DNA from: Kurthia gibsonii
Lineage (GTDB): Bacteria > Bacillota > Bacilli > Bacillales_A > Planococcaceae
NCBI RefSeq assembly: GCF_006539985.1
Contig: NZ_BJOB01000002.1
Location: 62,001 to 126,000 of the forward strand
DNA: 64,000 nt
Direction of reading: 5' to 3'
Shown here one piece after another: positions 7,890 through 17,677 of this stretch. The notes under the pieces were generated by a model. It saw only the letters and a program-made list of their open reading frames with translations, searched no databases and had not been told where the DNA came from. The translations under genes were made by a program, and so were the position numbers. Numbering within the stretch: position 1 is the first letter of the stretch; each line of letters begins with the position of its first letter.

Positions 7890-8909
7890 ATGCATTTACA
7901 CAAAAAACTTTCAATGAACTACCCAATTATACAAGCACCAATGGCTGGTGTGACAACACCTGAAATGGTCATCGCAAGTCTAGAGGCAGGAATTTTAGGC
8001 TCGATTGGTGCAGGGTATATGTCTGCAGATTCAACACGGGATTTTATTCGCCAAGTAAAAAAATATTCATCTAAACCATTTTTAATCAATCTTTTTGCAC
8101 ATGAAGTACCGCCAGTTGTACAACACGAGATTACCATTGCAAAACAAGCATTGATTGATGCGAAAATTGACAATCAAATTAAAAGGGATGAGGTGAAATT
8201 GTCCAAATCTCAATATGATGAGCAATTAGCTGTTGTTTTGGAAGAAGGTGTTGCCGCTTGTTCGTTTACATTTGGTGCACCTACGCCTTTACAAATTCGT
8301 CTTTTAAGAGAAAAAGGTATTCTCATTTTCATTACAGCTACTTCACTTGAAGAAGTTCATGTAGCGAATCAATTGGATGTAGACGGTATATTCTTGCAAG
8401 GAATGGAAGCAGGAGGGCATCGTGGTTCGTTTATTGAGCCATTTCAGTATATACCGTTAAAAGATTTATTTACACAGGCAAAAGATATAACGAATATCCC
8501 GTTGATTGTTGCAGGAGGGATTGCAACTAAAAAACAAATGGATTGGTATCTAAACCAGGGAGCAGAAGCAATTACATTGGGAACTACTTTATTAGTAAGT
8601 GACGAAAGTGGTGCACCTTCTGCACATAAAGAACGTATTTTATGTGCGGAAACAGATGAAACCGTTCTCACAAAAATGTTTTCTGGAAAACCAGCTCGAG
8701 GTATTATGAATAGTTTTATTGAAAAGATGGAAATGATGCCTGTTGCTCCATTTCCATATCAAAATGATTTAACAAAAGGGGTTCGTGCAAGAGCAGCCTT
8801 TGCAAATAATTCCGAGAATATGTCTTTATGGGCGGGAACAAATTTACACCATACAATGAAAGGAACAATTCGAGAGATTATTGAACGATTTGTTCATGCA
8901 GATTTATAA
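7890..8909 (+). CDS. Nitronate monooxygenase (2-nitropropane dioxygenase family)
   Basis: 339-residue FMN-dependent TIM barrel that oxidises toxic nitronates such as propionate-3-nitronate. Family features include YPIIQAPMAGVTTPEMV at the N-terminus, the catalytic-loop region EAGGHRGSF and the phosphate-binding IPLIVAGGIA followed by AEAITLGTTLL. FabK enoyl reductases share this fold, but fabI is encoded next door and the EAGGHRG form favours nitronate oxidation. A good AGGGG site precedes the ATG and the gene follows the efflux gene closely, suggesting a shared detoxification transcript. Confidence 0.83.
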   Translation: MHLHKKLSMNYPIIQAPMAGVTTPEMVIASLEAGILGSIGAGYMSADSTRDFIRQVKKYSSKPFLINLFAHEVPPVVQHEITIAKQALIDAKIDNQIKRDEVKLSKSQYDEQLAVVLEEGVAACSFTFGAPTPLQIRLLREKGILIFITATSLEEVHVANQLDVDGIFLQGMEAGGHRGSFIEPFQYIPLKDLFTQAKDITNIPLIVAGGIATKKQMDWYLNQGAEAITLGTTLLVSDESGAPSAHKERILCAETDETVLTKMFSGKPARGIMNSFIEKMEMMPVAPFPYQNDLTKGVRARAAFANNSENMSLWAGTNLHHTMKGTIREIIERFVHADL

Positions 8910-8917
8910 AATAAAGC

Positions 8918-8952
8918 GAGAATCGTACGTGAATAGTACGACTCTCTTTTTT
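8918..8952 (+). terminator. Terminator between nitronate monooxygenase and fabI
   Basis: Stem GAGAATCGTAC / GTACGACTCTC with a 7-base loop followed by a run of T. Confidence 0.85.
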
Positions 8953-9000
8953 ATGAAGCATAAAAAAGAAGTAGGAATAGGATCCCCACTTCTTCGCTTA

Positions 9001-9783
9001 TTAAATACCTAGAATATTATAGCCAGAATCTACATAAATAACTTCGCCTGTTACACCGCTTGAAAGTTGACTTAACATCACAATTGTCATATTCGCTACT
9101 TCTTCTTGTGTAATGTTGCGACGCATTGGTGCAGCTTCTTCAATTTTATTTAAAATTTGATTAAATGATGGAACAGCTTTCGCTGAAATTGTTTTGATTG
9201 GTCCTGCTGAAATGGCATTTACACGAATGTTATCTTGACCGATATCTGCTGCTAGATAACGTACAGATGCTTCAAGAGCTGCTTTTGCGATACCCATTAC
9301 ATTGTAGCCTTCTAATACACGGTCAGCGCCTAAGTAACTCATAGTTACAATTGAACCATTCTCTGTCATATAAGGATGTGCAGCTTTTGCAACAGCGATT
9401 AATGAATAAGCACTTGTATCTTGTGCGAAAGCATAACCATCACGAGATGTTTCAAGAAAGCGGTTTTTTAAATCCTCTGTTAAAGATGAAGCAACAGAGT
9501 GTACGATACCATGAATAATACCGCGTTTTTTACCGATTTCATCAAATGCTTGTTGGATACTCTCATCACTGTTAACATCACATTGAATGACATCATAAGT
9601 AGATGCATCAACATCTGCTAATAGCTTTTGTAATTTTGCTAGTGAACGATCTTTACGGTATGTAAATGTAACGTGTGCACCAATTGAGAATAATGATTTT
9701 GCAATACCCCATGCAATACTACGGTCGTTGGCAACACCCATTACGACGATATTTTTATCTTTAAAGTTTAATAAATTTTCCAT
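9001..9783 (-). CDS. fabI: Enoyl-[acyl-carrier-protein] reductase FabI
   Basis: NADH/NADPH-dependent reductase that completes each round of fatty acid elongation; 260 residues, normal for FabI. It is an atypical short-chain dehydrogenase: nucleotide motif VMGVANDRSIAWGIA at the N-terminus, HSVASS in the middle, and the catalytic Tyr-x6-Lys in YNVMGIAKAAL, with ISAGPIKT in the substrate loop. It is a single gene with its own promoter overlapped by a FapR box, so it probably responds to malonyl-CoA. This is the enzyme inhibited by triclosan in relatives. Confidence 0.96.
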   Translation of the reverse strand: MENLLNFKDKNIVVMGVANDRSIAWGIAKSLFSIGAHVTFTYRKDRSLAKLQKLLADVDASTYDVIQCDVNSDESIQQAFDEIGKKRGIIHGIVHSVASSLTEDLKNRFLETSRDGYAFAQDTSAYSLIAVAKAAHPYMTENGSIVTMSYLGADRVLEGYNVMGIAKAALEASVRYLAADIGQDNIRVNAISAGPIKTISAKAVPSFNQILNKIEEAAPMRRNITQEEVANMTIVMLSQLSSGVTGEVIYVDSGYNILGI

Positions 9784-9808
9784 AATAGCCCCCTACATAT
9801 AGTTACTA

Positions 9809-9825
9809 TTAGTACCTGATACTAA
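9809..9825 (-). promoter_or_regulatory. FapR box of fabI
   Basis: TTAGTACCTGATACTAA, a 17-bp palindrome matching the FapR consensus, covers the predicted start of fabI transcription. FapR represses lipid synthesis genes until malonyl-CoA releases it. Confidence 0.88.
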
Positions 9826-9826
9826 A

Positions 9827-9855
9827 ATTTTAACGTACTCATAGCGCGAATGCAA
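9827..9855 (-). promoter_or_regulatory. Sigma-A promoter of fabI
   Basis: On the minus strand TTGCAT (9855-9850), a 17-base spacer, TAAAAT (9832-9827). The start near 9820 lies inside the FapR box. Confidence 0.72.
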
Positions 9856-9858
9856 CTA

Positions 9859-10062
9859 TTATTTTGCAACAAAGCCAAATACATTTTTAATAAGATGAAC
9901 AGAGACAAGGCTTAAAATACTCGCTACTATGAGTAATAATACATGTCGAACATTCTCAGAGAAAAAATAAAGAGGCGTAAAGTGTGTCATGAATTGAGCG
10001 TATGCAGCACCTAAAATAATAAATAACACGAGTTGAATGGAATAGTTAATAAAATATTTCAT
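9859..10062 (-). CDS. Small membrane protein, unknown
   Basis: A 67-residue protein with two hydrophobic helices (SIQLVLFIILGAAYAQF and VRHVLLLIVASILSLVSV). The start at 10062 has AAGGAGG at ideal spacing, which makes the gene convincing despite its size; the longer in-frame extension upstream has no ribosome site. No family is recognised. It lies between ferredoxin and fabI on the same strand, and its last codons overlap the fabI -35 region. Confidence 0.65.
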   Translation of the reverse strand: MKYFINYSIQLVLFIILGAAYAQFMTHFTPLYFFSENVRHVLLLIVASILSLVSVHLIKNVFGFVAK

Positions 10063-10167
10063 TTTAAACCTCCTTATAATCATAGCATTATGTATATAAC
10101 ACGATACCCATTTAAAGTAAGTATAAACTAAATTGAGAGAAAATTGAAACATTTAATAACAAAAGAA

Positions 10168-10196
10168 AAGAGACTAAAGCAAAGGCTCAGTCTCTT
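10168..10196 (-). terminator. Terminator after ferredoxin
   Basis: Read on the minus strand, AAGAGACT ... AGTCTCTT with a 13-base loop followed by a T-rich tail, seven bases after the fer stop. Confidence 0.75.
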
Positions 10197-10202
10197 ATCG
10201 TA

Positions 10203-10499
<297 letters not shown>

Positions 10500-10556
10500 C
10501 TAAAGTGCTTTGCATTTCATTTCAACCATAATCAATGAAACGAGGAGGAATTTGGC

Positions 10557-11573
10557 TTGTTTTTTGAACAATTATTATTACATATACTTCAAAAGTATGA
10601 TGGACAGCGAACAGTGTTTTCTGCATATCATTTACTAAAAGGAAAAAAGTCAGGTCAAACTATTCAAGACGTAGGGTTATTTCAATTACAGCCATACTTT
10701 AATTTATTCCCTCGTTTAACAAAAGAGAAATTTTATACACAAATTCAACATCTAGAACAAAAAAACAAAATTACGATTTCAGAAGATGAACATATACACG
10801 TTCTAGTTGCACCTCACCTCACATTTGATGGTTTAGATGGTTGGCATTTACGCGGTGGTGAACATGTTTTTTTTGACCGATTCCAATTAGTTGTGCAAAC
10901 GATTTCTAATCTACGTATGCAAGAATCGCGCTTTTTACCGATTGTGCGAGATGAACGTGTGCAACAGTTTGTTCGTCAGTATTTGACGTGGCTACATTAT
11001 CAAGAAGAAAAGCAACAACATGCTTTTATTGAAGCTTTCCATCAATTGCTAGAAGAACTTCCTGTGACTGAACAAGAAAAAAATATCTTCATGTATCGCT
11101 TGAGTGGGTTTCAACAAATTGGTTGGACATGGCAACAATTAAAAGAACAAACAAATAGTTCGGAACTTGATTTACAATTACAATATGTACATACGCTACA
11201 TCATATGATTCGTTTTATTGAAGAACATTCCATCGCTTTATTTGAACCACTTTTATATCAAGTACGTGTACAAACAGTGTTAACAGCTTCTACACAGCAA
11301 ACAGCTAATTTATTGATGCAGGGAATGAACATGGAACAAATTGCACAGATTAGACGTTTGAAGATGAGTACAATTGAAGATCATATTGCCGAAATTGCAA
11401 TGAATGTGCAAACTTTTCCGATTGAGCAATTCGTACCAAATGAGATACGTTTAGCAATTGAAGCAGTTGTATCTGAAGTAGGGAGTAAAAAACTTAGACC
11501 AATCAAAGAAAAGATACCAGAAGCGAGTTATTTTCAAATTCGCTTAGTTTTAGCATGGGCAGGGGGTGTTTAA
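10557..11573 (+). CDS. ypbB: YpbB helix-turn-helix protein
   Basis: 338-residue protein placed directly before the RecQ-family helicase, as ypbB is before recS in B. subtilis. The C-terminal part has a predicted helix-turn-helix (GMNMEQIAQIRRLKMSTIED), similar to the helicase-associated HTH domain. The start is a TTG with AGGAGG seven bases upstream. The stop codon is immediately followed by the helicase ATG, so the two are cotranscribed and probably act together, but no biochemical role is established that I know of. Confidence 0.82.
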   Translation: MFFEQLLLHILQKYDGQRTVFSAYHLLKGKKSGQTIQDVGLFQLQPYFNLFPRLTKEKFYTQIQHLEQKNKITISEDEHIHVLVAPHLTFDGLDGWHLRGGEHVFFDRFQLVVQTISNLRMQESRFLPIVRDERVQQFVRQYLTWLHYQEEKQQHAFIEAFHQLLEELPVTEQEKNIFMYRLSGFQQIGWTWQQLKEQTNSSELDLQLQYVHTLHHMIRFIEEHSIALFEPLLYQVRVQTVLTASTQQTANLLMQGMNMEQIAQIRRLKMSTIEDHIAEIAMNVQTFPIEQFVPNEIRLAIEAVVSEVGSKKLRPIKEKIPEASYFQIRLVLAWAGGV

Positions 11574-13010
11574 ATGTTAGAAGAAGCATTAAAAAAATAC
11601 TTTCATTACGATACATTTCGTCCAGGTCAAAGAGAAGTGATTGAAGCTGTTTTACAAGAAAAGGATGTGATTGCACTTCTTCCAACAGGGAGTGGAAAAT
11701 CACTATGTTATCAATTGAGTGGTTATCTTTTAAATGGAACGGTAGTTATCGTTTCGCCATTACTATCACTCATGCAAGATCAAGTAGAGCAGATGAAGCG
11801 GTTTGGTGAAAAACGCGTAGTTGCCATCAATTCATTTTTACAAGGCGAACAACGTGAACGTGTGTTAGCGAATTTACAAGCGTATCGCTATATTTTTGTA
11901 TCGCCTGAAATGTTAGGACAAAAAAGTTTTAAACGGGCTCTTTCGCGTGTTCGTATTGCATTAATTGCAGTAGACGAAGCACACTGTATTTCTCAGTGGG
12001 GATTTGATTTTCGACCAGAATATTTAAATATTGGTGATACTATTCGTACATTTTCACGTGTGCCAGTTTTAGCATTAACAGCTACTGCAACGAATCGTGT
12101 GAAAGAAGATATTCGAAAATATTTACATATGGAAAACCCTTATGAATGGATTTCAGCTGTGGATCGCCCGAATATTTGCTACCAAGTAGTACCTATTCAA
12201 AAACATTATGAGAAAATAGGTTGGTTAGTTGCCCATTTACAAGAAACGATTTCACCTGGCATTATTTATACACAATCACGTAAGAAAACAGAAGAATATG
12301 CAGAAGCTTTACGTGAAGTTGGCGTGCGTGTAGCAGCCTATCATGCAGGGATACAACAAGATGAACGGCAATTGATACAACATCAATTTATCGCAGGTGA
12401 GCTTGATTGGATTGTTGCGACGAATGCTTTTGGTATGGGTGTTCATAAAGAAAATATTCGTCAAATTATTCATGATCATCTACCAAGTTCGATGGGGAAC
12501 TATTTACAAGAAGTAGGTAGAGCTGGACGAGACGGTGAACAGTCTTTTGCGACATTATTATTTACAGAAGAAGATGATCGTATTACAAAATCAGTGAGTG
12601 TAATGGATTACCCTCAAGAATTTCATATTGATGAATATGAGCGGTTAGCGAATCAAGGCGTTAATCCTTTTATTATGGTAGAAGAAAGTAGAATAACTGA
12701 AACAAGTTATCGTATTTTACATTATTGGATGCATAAATTACCAAAAATAGAGGTAATAGAACAAATAAATCGAATGAAATTTGAAAAAGTGAAAGAAGTC
12801 GACCAATTGCAACAAATTTTAACAGGGAAAGACTGTATAAGAGAAGAAATTAGCCGATATTTTGAACAGGAACTCCTAACGAAGCCTGTGTTATGTTGTT
12901 CCATATGTGGTCTACCAGAAGACGTAATACCGAAGAAACGATTAATAAAAGAAGCATCGGCGCAACTTTTTTCATGGCAAGAACGTTTTAAACAAATATT
13001 TCCAAATTAA
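11574..13010 (+). CDS. recS: RecQ-family ATP-dependent DNA helicase (RecS-like)
   Basis: 478-residue superfamily 2 helicase. Motifs in order: FRPGQREVIEAVL (motif 0), LLPTGSGKS (Walker A, about residue 37-45), DEAHCISQWG (motif II, about 130), ALTATAT (motif III), IIYTQSRKKTEEYA (IV), VATNAFGMGVHK (V) and QEVGRAGRDG (VI). Several Cys near the C-terminus (CCSICG) resemble a zinc-binding site. Short length and lack of an HRDC domain match RecS rather than full RecQ. It unwinds DNA in recombination and repair. Coupled to ypbB. Confidence 0.9.
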   Translation: MLEEALKKYFHYDTFRPGQREVIEAVLQEKDVIALLPTGSGKSLCYQLSGYLLNGTVVIVSPLLSLMQDQVEQMKRFGEKRVVAINSFLQGEQRERVLANLQAYRYIFVSPEMLGQKSFKRALSRVRIALIAVDEAHCISQWGFDFRPEYLNIGDTIRTFSRVPVLALTATATNRVKEDIRKYLHMENPYEWISAVDRPNICYQVVPIQKHYEKIGWLVAHLQETISPGIIYTQSRKKTEEYAEALREVGVRVAAYHAGIQQDERQLIQHQFIAGELDWIVATNAFGMGVHKENIRQIIHDHLPSSMGNYLQEVGRAGRDGEQSFATLLFTEEDDRITKSVSVMDYPQEFHIDEYERLANQGVNPFIMVEESRITETSYRILHYWMHKLPKIEVIEQINRMKFEKVKEVDQLQQILTGKDCIREEISRYFEQELLTKPVLCCSICGLPEDVIPKKRLIKEASAQLFSWQERFKQIFPN

Positions 13011-13084
13011 ATTGAGATTCATTTACTTTTATTAAAATTTTAGTCATAATAGTATTATGATTATATAGAAAAAGGGGGATACAC

Positions 13085-13849
13085 ATGTCTCAAAATGATT
13101 ATAAAGAGCGCGTAGAGGCGCATCGCCAATCCATCCAAGTAGAAGGTAATGGGACAAGTGAGAAGCCTACACGTATGTCGCGTAAGCAGCAAAGAGAAGC
13201 AAAGGGTGGTGGAAAACCACCGAAAAAAAATAAGAATAATTCTCTTTTGACAGTGTTAGCAGTTGTCTTTGTTATGATTCCAGCCGCTATTTTAATTTAT
13301 ACATTCGTTATTAAATCGGATACACCTACTAAAGAAGCTCCGAAAGCAGCAGGTACTGAACATGTAGAGATTGAAACAAATCAAAATGACGAAAAAGACA
13401 CAAAAGAAAAACAGAAAAAAGAAACACAAACAAAAGATTCAACAGCTAAAGCTGATGATGTAACAAAAGAAGAAAAGCAAGCAGCAAAAGAAAAAGAACA
13501 ACAAAAGCTAGCAGAGGAAAAGGCAGCAAAAGAAAAAGCAGCAAAAGAAAAAGCGGCGAAACAAAAGGCTGAACAAGAAAAAGCAGAGCAAGAAAAACGA
13601 GCTGCTGAGAAGAAAAAAGAAGAAGAGGAAAAGAAACAACCGGTTGAAACTGTAAAACCTTCTTCTGCTTATACGGCAGCAATTCAAGGCGGATATTTAC
13701 ACAATGCTGTAGAAGGCGACACGATTCAAAGTATTTCAATTAAATACTATGGTAGTGAAGCGTATGTAAATCAAATTAAACAACTAAATGGAATTACGGC
13801 GGATCGCGTGCCAGCAGGGACAAAAGTAGCTTTAATTAAAACACAATAA
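13085..13849 (+). CDS. ypbE: LysM-domain membrane protein YpbE
   Basis: 254 residues: a charged cytoplasmic N-terminus, one transmembrane helix (LLTVLAVVFVMIPAAILIYT, about 55-75), a long Lys/Glu/Ala-rich coiled stretch with AAKEKAAKEKAAK repeats, and a C-terminal LysM domain (HNAVEGDTIQSISIKYYGS) that should bind peptidoglycan. It follows the recS-like gene as ypbE does in B. subtilis, although the CAAX protease gene ypbD found between them there is absent. Role in the cell wall is unknown. Confidence 0.85.
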   Translation: MSQNDYKERVEAHRQSIQVEGNGTSEKPTRMSRKQQREAKGGGKPPKKNKNNSLLTVLAVVFVMIPAAILIYTFVIKSDTPTKEAPKAAGTEHVEIETNQNDEKDTKEKQKKETQTKDSTAKADDVTKEEKQAAKEKEQQKLAEEKAAKEKAAKEKAAKQKAEQEKAEQEKRAAEKKKEEEEKKQPVETVKPSSAYTAAIQGGYLHNAVEGDTIQSISIKYYGSEAYVNQIKQLNGITADRVPAGTKVALIKTQ

Positions 13850-13897
13850 AAATAATCGTTCTTATATTTCAAAAGTCATAGGTATCACATAATATGG

Positions 13898-13932
13898 AGA
13901 GGAATCGTTTTGTAAAATGATTCTTCTTTTAT
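13898..13932 (+). terminator. Terminator after ypbE
   Basis: AGAGGAATC / GATTCTTCT stem followed by TTTTATTTT. Confidence 0.65.
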
Positions 13933-14038
13933 TTTGGTGGAAAAGAGAAGCGTACACATAATTCAAATACTGTTTTTTAAAAAAGAGAAGCGTATAATAG
14001 GATAGAAGAGTTTTTTAGAAATAAAAGGAGTGACAGAT

Positions 14039-15001
14039 ATGCGTCGAGAAGAAGCTATTATTGTTGGGGGAGGTCCTTGTGGATTATCAGCAGCAATTGC
14101 TTTGCAAAATATTGGTTTGAAGCCGATTGTAATTGAAAAGGGTAATATTGTGAATTCAATTTATAATTATCCCACCCACCAAACATTTTTTAGTTCAAGT
14201 GAAAAGTTAGCCATTGGCGACGTTCCTTTTATCGTAGAAGCACAAAAACCTAAAAGAAATGAAGCACTTGTCTACTATCGTGAAGTGGTTAAAATGAAAA
14301 ATTTAGATATTCATCGCTTTGAAGAAGTACGTCATGTAGAAAAAGACGGCGAGGAGTTTATTGTCGAGACATCAAAAGAAGTGTACCGCACACCATATGT
14401 AGTCATCGCGACAGGGTACTATGACCATCCAAACTATATGAATATCCCTGGTGAAGAATTGCCGAAAGTGATGCATTACTTTAAAGAAGGGCATCCCTAT
14501 TTTGATACCGATGTATTAATTATTGGCGGTAAAAACTCTGCGATTGATGCAGCGCTTGCACTTCATAAAGCAGGTGCGCGTGTAACAGTTGCTTATCGTG
14601 GCAGTGTTTATTCGCCAAGTATTAAACCGTGGGTGTTACCTGACTTTGATGCACTCGTACGTACAGGCGAAATTATTATGCATTTTAATACAGTTGTAAC
14701 AGAAATTCGTCCGCATGAAGTCGTTCTTGTTGAAGAAGGTGTAGAAAAAACAATTGAAAATGATTTTGTTTTCGCTATGACTGGATATCATCCGGACCAT
14801 CGTTTCATTAAAGAGATGGGTGTTGAACAAGATGTAGCGACAGGTCGACCTGTTTTTGATGCTGAAACGATGGAAACGAATATACCGGGACTTTTCATTG
14901 CAGGTGTTATTGCTGCTGGAAATAATGCGAATGAAATCTTTATTGAAAATGGACGATTCCATGGAGAGCAAATTGCCAAATGTATTGAACAAAAAAAGTA
15001 A
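14039..15001 (+). CDS. ypdA: YpdA, bacillithiol disulfide reductase-type flavoprotein
   Basis: 320-residue FAD/NAD(P)H oxidoreductase. The FAD motif is IVGGGPCGLSAAIA at the N-terminus, the NAD(P) motif is LIIGGKNSAIDAALAL (about 165), and IFIENGRFHG is close to the end. It resembles thioredoxin reductase but lacks the CxxC pair; the Cys in GGGPCG is typical of YpdA (Bdr), which reduces bacillithiol disulfide. bshA in this window supports the pathway. ATG at 14039 follows AAAGGAG by eight bases. A candidate promoter (TATAAT near 13995) precedes it. Confidence 0.88.
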   Translation: MRREEAIIVGGGPCGLSAAIALQNIGLKPIVIEKGNIVNSIYNYPTHQTFFSSSEKLAIGDVPFIVEAQKPKRNEALVYYREVVKMKNLDIHRFEEVRHVEKDGEEFIVETSKEVYRTPYVVIATGYYDHPNYMNIPGEELPKVMHYFKEGHPYFDTDVLIIGGKNSAIDAALALHKAGARVTVAYRGSVYSPSIKPWVLPDFDALVRTGEIIMHFNTVVTEIRPHEVVLVEEGVEKTIENDFVFAMTGYHPDHRFIKEMGVEQDVATGRPVFDAETMETNIPGLFIAGVIAAGNNANEIFIENGRFHGEQIAKCIEQKK

Positions 15002-15011
15002 AATCCTAAAA

Positions 15012-15047
15012 AAGAGGGAACGCTTAACTAGCTGTTCCTTCTTTTCA
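15012..15047. terminator. Terminator between ypdA and ansA
   Basis: AAGAGGGAAC / GTTCCTTCTT stem with a 12-base loop between converging genes, T-rich on the plus strand. Confidence 0.7.
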
Positions 15048-15054
15048 TATTTTA

Positions 15055-16029
15055 CTAGTTTCGATAGAAAAACTCAGCAATTGAAATTTTAGGGTTTTGT
15101 TCATTTAATGCGACCAATAATTTTAAACGCGCTTTTTGTCCGTTGATCCCATTTGTATAGATAGCGCCTAAATCCTCAAGCATCTTCCCACCGCCTACAT
15201 AACCATAAACACCTTGGGCAATTCCATTAAAGCAACGTGACACAATGACAACAGGAATACCGTCATCTAATAGTTTTTGAACACTTGGTACAATTGAAGG
15301 CGGAACATTTCCTTGCCCAAAACCTTCGATAACTAAGCCATCGTATTTAGCTAATCGAATGGCTTCAACGATATCTGCTTCCATTCCTGCATAAGTTTTG
15401 AGTAATGCAACACGTTTTTTAAAATCATGTACTTCTGCAAATTCGCGAAGAACAGGTGAATGATGAAAATGAATGTTTTTATTTGTAATCAGACCAATTG
15501 GTCCATATTGAGGTGATTGGAAAGTAGCAACATTACTTGTCGATGTTTTTGTAACATTTGCTGCAGCATGAATTTCATCATTCATAACAACTAAAACACC
15601 TAATCCATGTGCTTTTTCTTCACTAGCAACACGAATCGCTGCAACTAAATTATAAATACCATCTGAACCAATTTCGTTAGATGAACGCATGGCGCCTGTT
15701 AAAATAATGGGGATGTCTGTATGAATAGTTAAATCTAAGAAATAAGCTGTTTCTTCTAATGTATCAGTGCCATGTGTAATGACAATACCATCATAAGCTA
15801 CTTTTTTTAGTTGCTTTTCAATTATTTTACGTAGTGTCAACATGTGCTCAGGTGTCATATGTGGAGAAGGAAGATTGAAGGCATCAATCTCTGTAATATG
15901 TGCAAACTGTTCTAATTTTTCACTCTCTTTTGTTAAAGGGTTGACTTCATCAGGGACAACCGCACCATTTTCTTCAACGTGCATCGAAATTGTACCACCT
16001 GTATGAATCAATAAAATTTGTTTTTTCAA
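15055..16029 (-). CDS. ansA: L-asparaginase, type I
   Basis: 324-residue enzyme hydrolysing asparagine to aspartate and ammonia. Both catalytic threonine motifs are present: HTGGTISM near the N-terminus and VITHGTDTLEETAYFLDLT near residue 85-100. There is no signal peptide, so it is cytosolic. Length fits the AnsA family. It stands alone, divergent from prsW. No aspartase gene follows, unlike the B. subtilis ansAB operon. Confidence 0.92.
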   Translation of the reverse strand: MKKQILLIHTGGTISMHVEENGAVVPDEVNPLTKESEKLEQFAHITEIDAFNLPSPHMTPEHMLTLRKIIEKQLKKVAYDGIVITHGTDTLEETAYFLDLTIHTDIPIILTGAMRSSNEIGSDGIYNLVAAIRVASEEKAHGLGVLVVMNDEIHAAANVTKTSTSNVATFQSPQYGPIGLITNKNIHFHHSPVLREFAEVHDFKKRVALLKTYAGMEADIVEAIRLAKYDGLVIEGFGQGNVPPSIVPSVQKLLDDGIPVVIVSRCFNGIAQGVYGYVGGGKMLEDLGAIYTNGINGQKARLKLLVALNEQNPKISIAEFFYRN

Positions 16030-16103
16030 TATGAATACCTCCTATTAATATCGCGTTTGCTAATGCTATAATAAGCAGTAATAAAGGTGAGAGGAGCTTA
16101 ATT

Positions 16104-16775
16104 ATGTTCATCTTATTATCTGTTGCGATCGCACCAGGACTTGCTTTATTTAGCTTTTTTTATTTACGCAATCAAATGGCAACAGAACCTAGAAAAACAT
16201 TGCTACAGTCATTTATCTATGGCGTAATTTTAACATTTCCAATCATGTTTTTACAGTATGTATTTAAAGAAGAACAAGTTTTTCAACATATAATTGTGCA
16301 AGATGTCTTTTTTACAGGTGTTATTGAAGAATTTTTTAAATGGATTTTTCTTATTTTAGTTATTTATCATCATGTTGAATTTGACGACCCCTATGATGGC
16401 GTATTGTACGGGGCAGCTGTATCTTTAGGTTTTGCAACGGTTGAAAATGTGATTTATTTAATGTCTTATGGCATGGATACAGCGTTTTTACGCGCAATTT
16501 TACCTGTTTCAAGTCATGCTTTATTTGGTGTTGTGATGGGTTATTATCTCGGTAAAGCGAAATTCCAACCTTCTCAAGGGAGTTTACGTTACAGGGCACT
16601 TTCCTTATCTGCACCGATGACCTTACATATTTTATACAATGCGATTTTCATTTCTCAAAATCACTGGGTATATTATATGGTTCCATTCATGCTCTTTTTA
16701 TGGTGGTTTAGTTTACGAAAAGTAAAACAAGCACATAAAGCACTCGTCCAACTCATGATTCAAAAAGCAAATTAG
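16104..16775 (+). CDS. prsW: PrsW-family intramembrane metalloprotease
   Basis: 223-residue membrane protein with about seven helices. Active-site motifs of the PrsW/CPBP group are visible: VIEEFFKW (EExxxK type, about residue 76), FATVENVIY (FxxxEN, about 112) and SSHALFG (about 138). In B. subtilis PrsW makes the first cut in the anti-sigma factor RsiW and so activates sigma-W under envelope stress. Good GAGAGGAG ribosome site. It lies before ypfA as in B. subtilis, but sleB and ypeB, found between them there, are missing. Confidence 0.88.
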   Translation: MFILLSVAIAPGLALFSFFYLRNQMATEPRKTLLQSFIYGVILTFPIMFLQYVFKEEQVFQHIIVQDVFFTGVIEEFFKWIFLILVIYHHVEFDDPYDGVLYGAAVSLGFATVENVIYLMSYGMDTAFLRAILPVSSHALFGVVMGYYLGKAKFQPSQGSLRYRALSLSAPMTLHILYNAIFISQNHWVYYMVPFMLFLWWFSLRKVKQAHKALVQLMIQKAN

Positions 16776-16899
16776 TTCAAAGGTTGTGTATCTGTATTCT
16801 AATATGTGTAAATCGAAAGGTTTTTTTGAAAGAATCGTGGAAAAAGTTGTGTTATAATACCAGTATATACATATAATTAAACGGATATGGGTGAAAAGT

Positions 16900-17556
16900 A
16901 TGGAGATCAAATTAGGTACAAACTTACTGTTAGCGCCTTATGATGAAGAAACAGATGAAAAGTTTAAATGCAAAGTAGTTGATCAACAAGGAGATATCTT
17001 ATTTATTGATTATCCTGTTAGTACGCTGACGCATCGTACAGCTTTTTTAATGGAAGGAACTCGTTTTCGTGCATCTTATATTGATGAAGCGAAAATTGGG
17101 TTCAGTTTTAAAACAACAATTATGGGACGCGAAAAGGGGAACATTCCAACGTTAAAGCTTACTGTCCCACCAGATGAAGAATTTGAAAAAGTACAGAGAC
17201 GAGAATATGTACGTGTGGAGACACCAGTTGATGTTGCAATCTATCGTAATGACCATTATAGCCAATATGTATCAGAAGATATTAGTGCGGGGGGATTAGC
17301 GATTATTGCTTCGCAAGCAGATCAATTTAAGCCATTGGAACAAGTTGAACTTACGATTGCACTGCCTTTTGAAAATCGAGAAGATGGTGTAAAATACGTA
17401 CAGACTTCAGCTGAAGTAATTCGTGTCATTGATCAAGAAGGTATTATTATTGTACCGCTTAAATTTATGAATACAGACGAAATTGACAAGCAACATATCT
17501 TACGTTTTTGTTTTGAACGTCAGTTGTTAATTCGAAAAAAAGAAACAAAAATTTAA
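16900..17556 (+). CDS. ypfA: PilZ-domain c-di-GMP receptor YpfA
   Basis: 218-residue protein with an N-terminal YcgR-like domain and a C-terminal PilZ domain (about 97-210). The c-di-GMP ligands are intact: RREYVR (RxxxR) at about residue 97 and DISAGG (D/NxSxxG) at about 127. In B. subtilis YpfA (DgrA) slows flagellar rotation when c-di-GMP is high. The start is ambiguous between GTG 16891 and ATG 16900; ATG has GGGTGA upstream and fits the family. cheR and a likely chemoreceptor in the window suggest a motile organism. Confidence 0.88.
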   Translation: MEIKLGTNLLLAPYDEETDEKFKCKVVDQQGDILFIDYPVSTLTHRTAFLMEGTRFRASYIDEAKIGFSFKTTIMGREKGNIPTLKLTVPPDEEFEKVQRREYVRVETPVDVAIYRNDHYSQYVSEDISAGGLAIIASQADQFKPLEQVELTIALPFENREDGVKYVQTSAEVIRVIDQEGIIIVPLKFMNTDEIDKQHILRFCFERQLLIRKKETKI

Positions 17557-17565
17557 TTTTAAAAA

Positions 17566-17609
17566 TGGCATTTCATGGACAAATTCACCGTGTCGAAGTG
17601 TCATTTTTT
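17566..17609 (+). terminator. Terminator after ypfA
   Basis: TGGCATTTC / GAAGTGTCA stem followed by six T. Confidence 0.65.
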
Positions 17610-17677
17610 CGTGTTCTCAAGTAGTACAGTTACGTATTTTTTATGGTACAATGTTACGAAAGAAAGGGTTGAACAAA

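Noticed and set aside
13446-13739. Leucine-rich antisense frame over ypbE
   Set aside because: It is the complement of the Lys/Glu/Ala repeat of ypbE, with no start signals.
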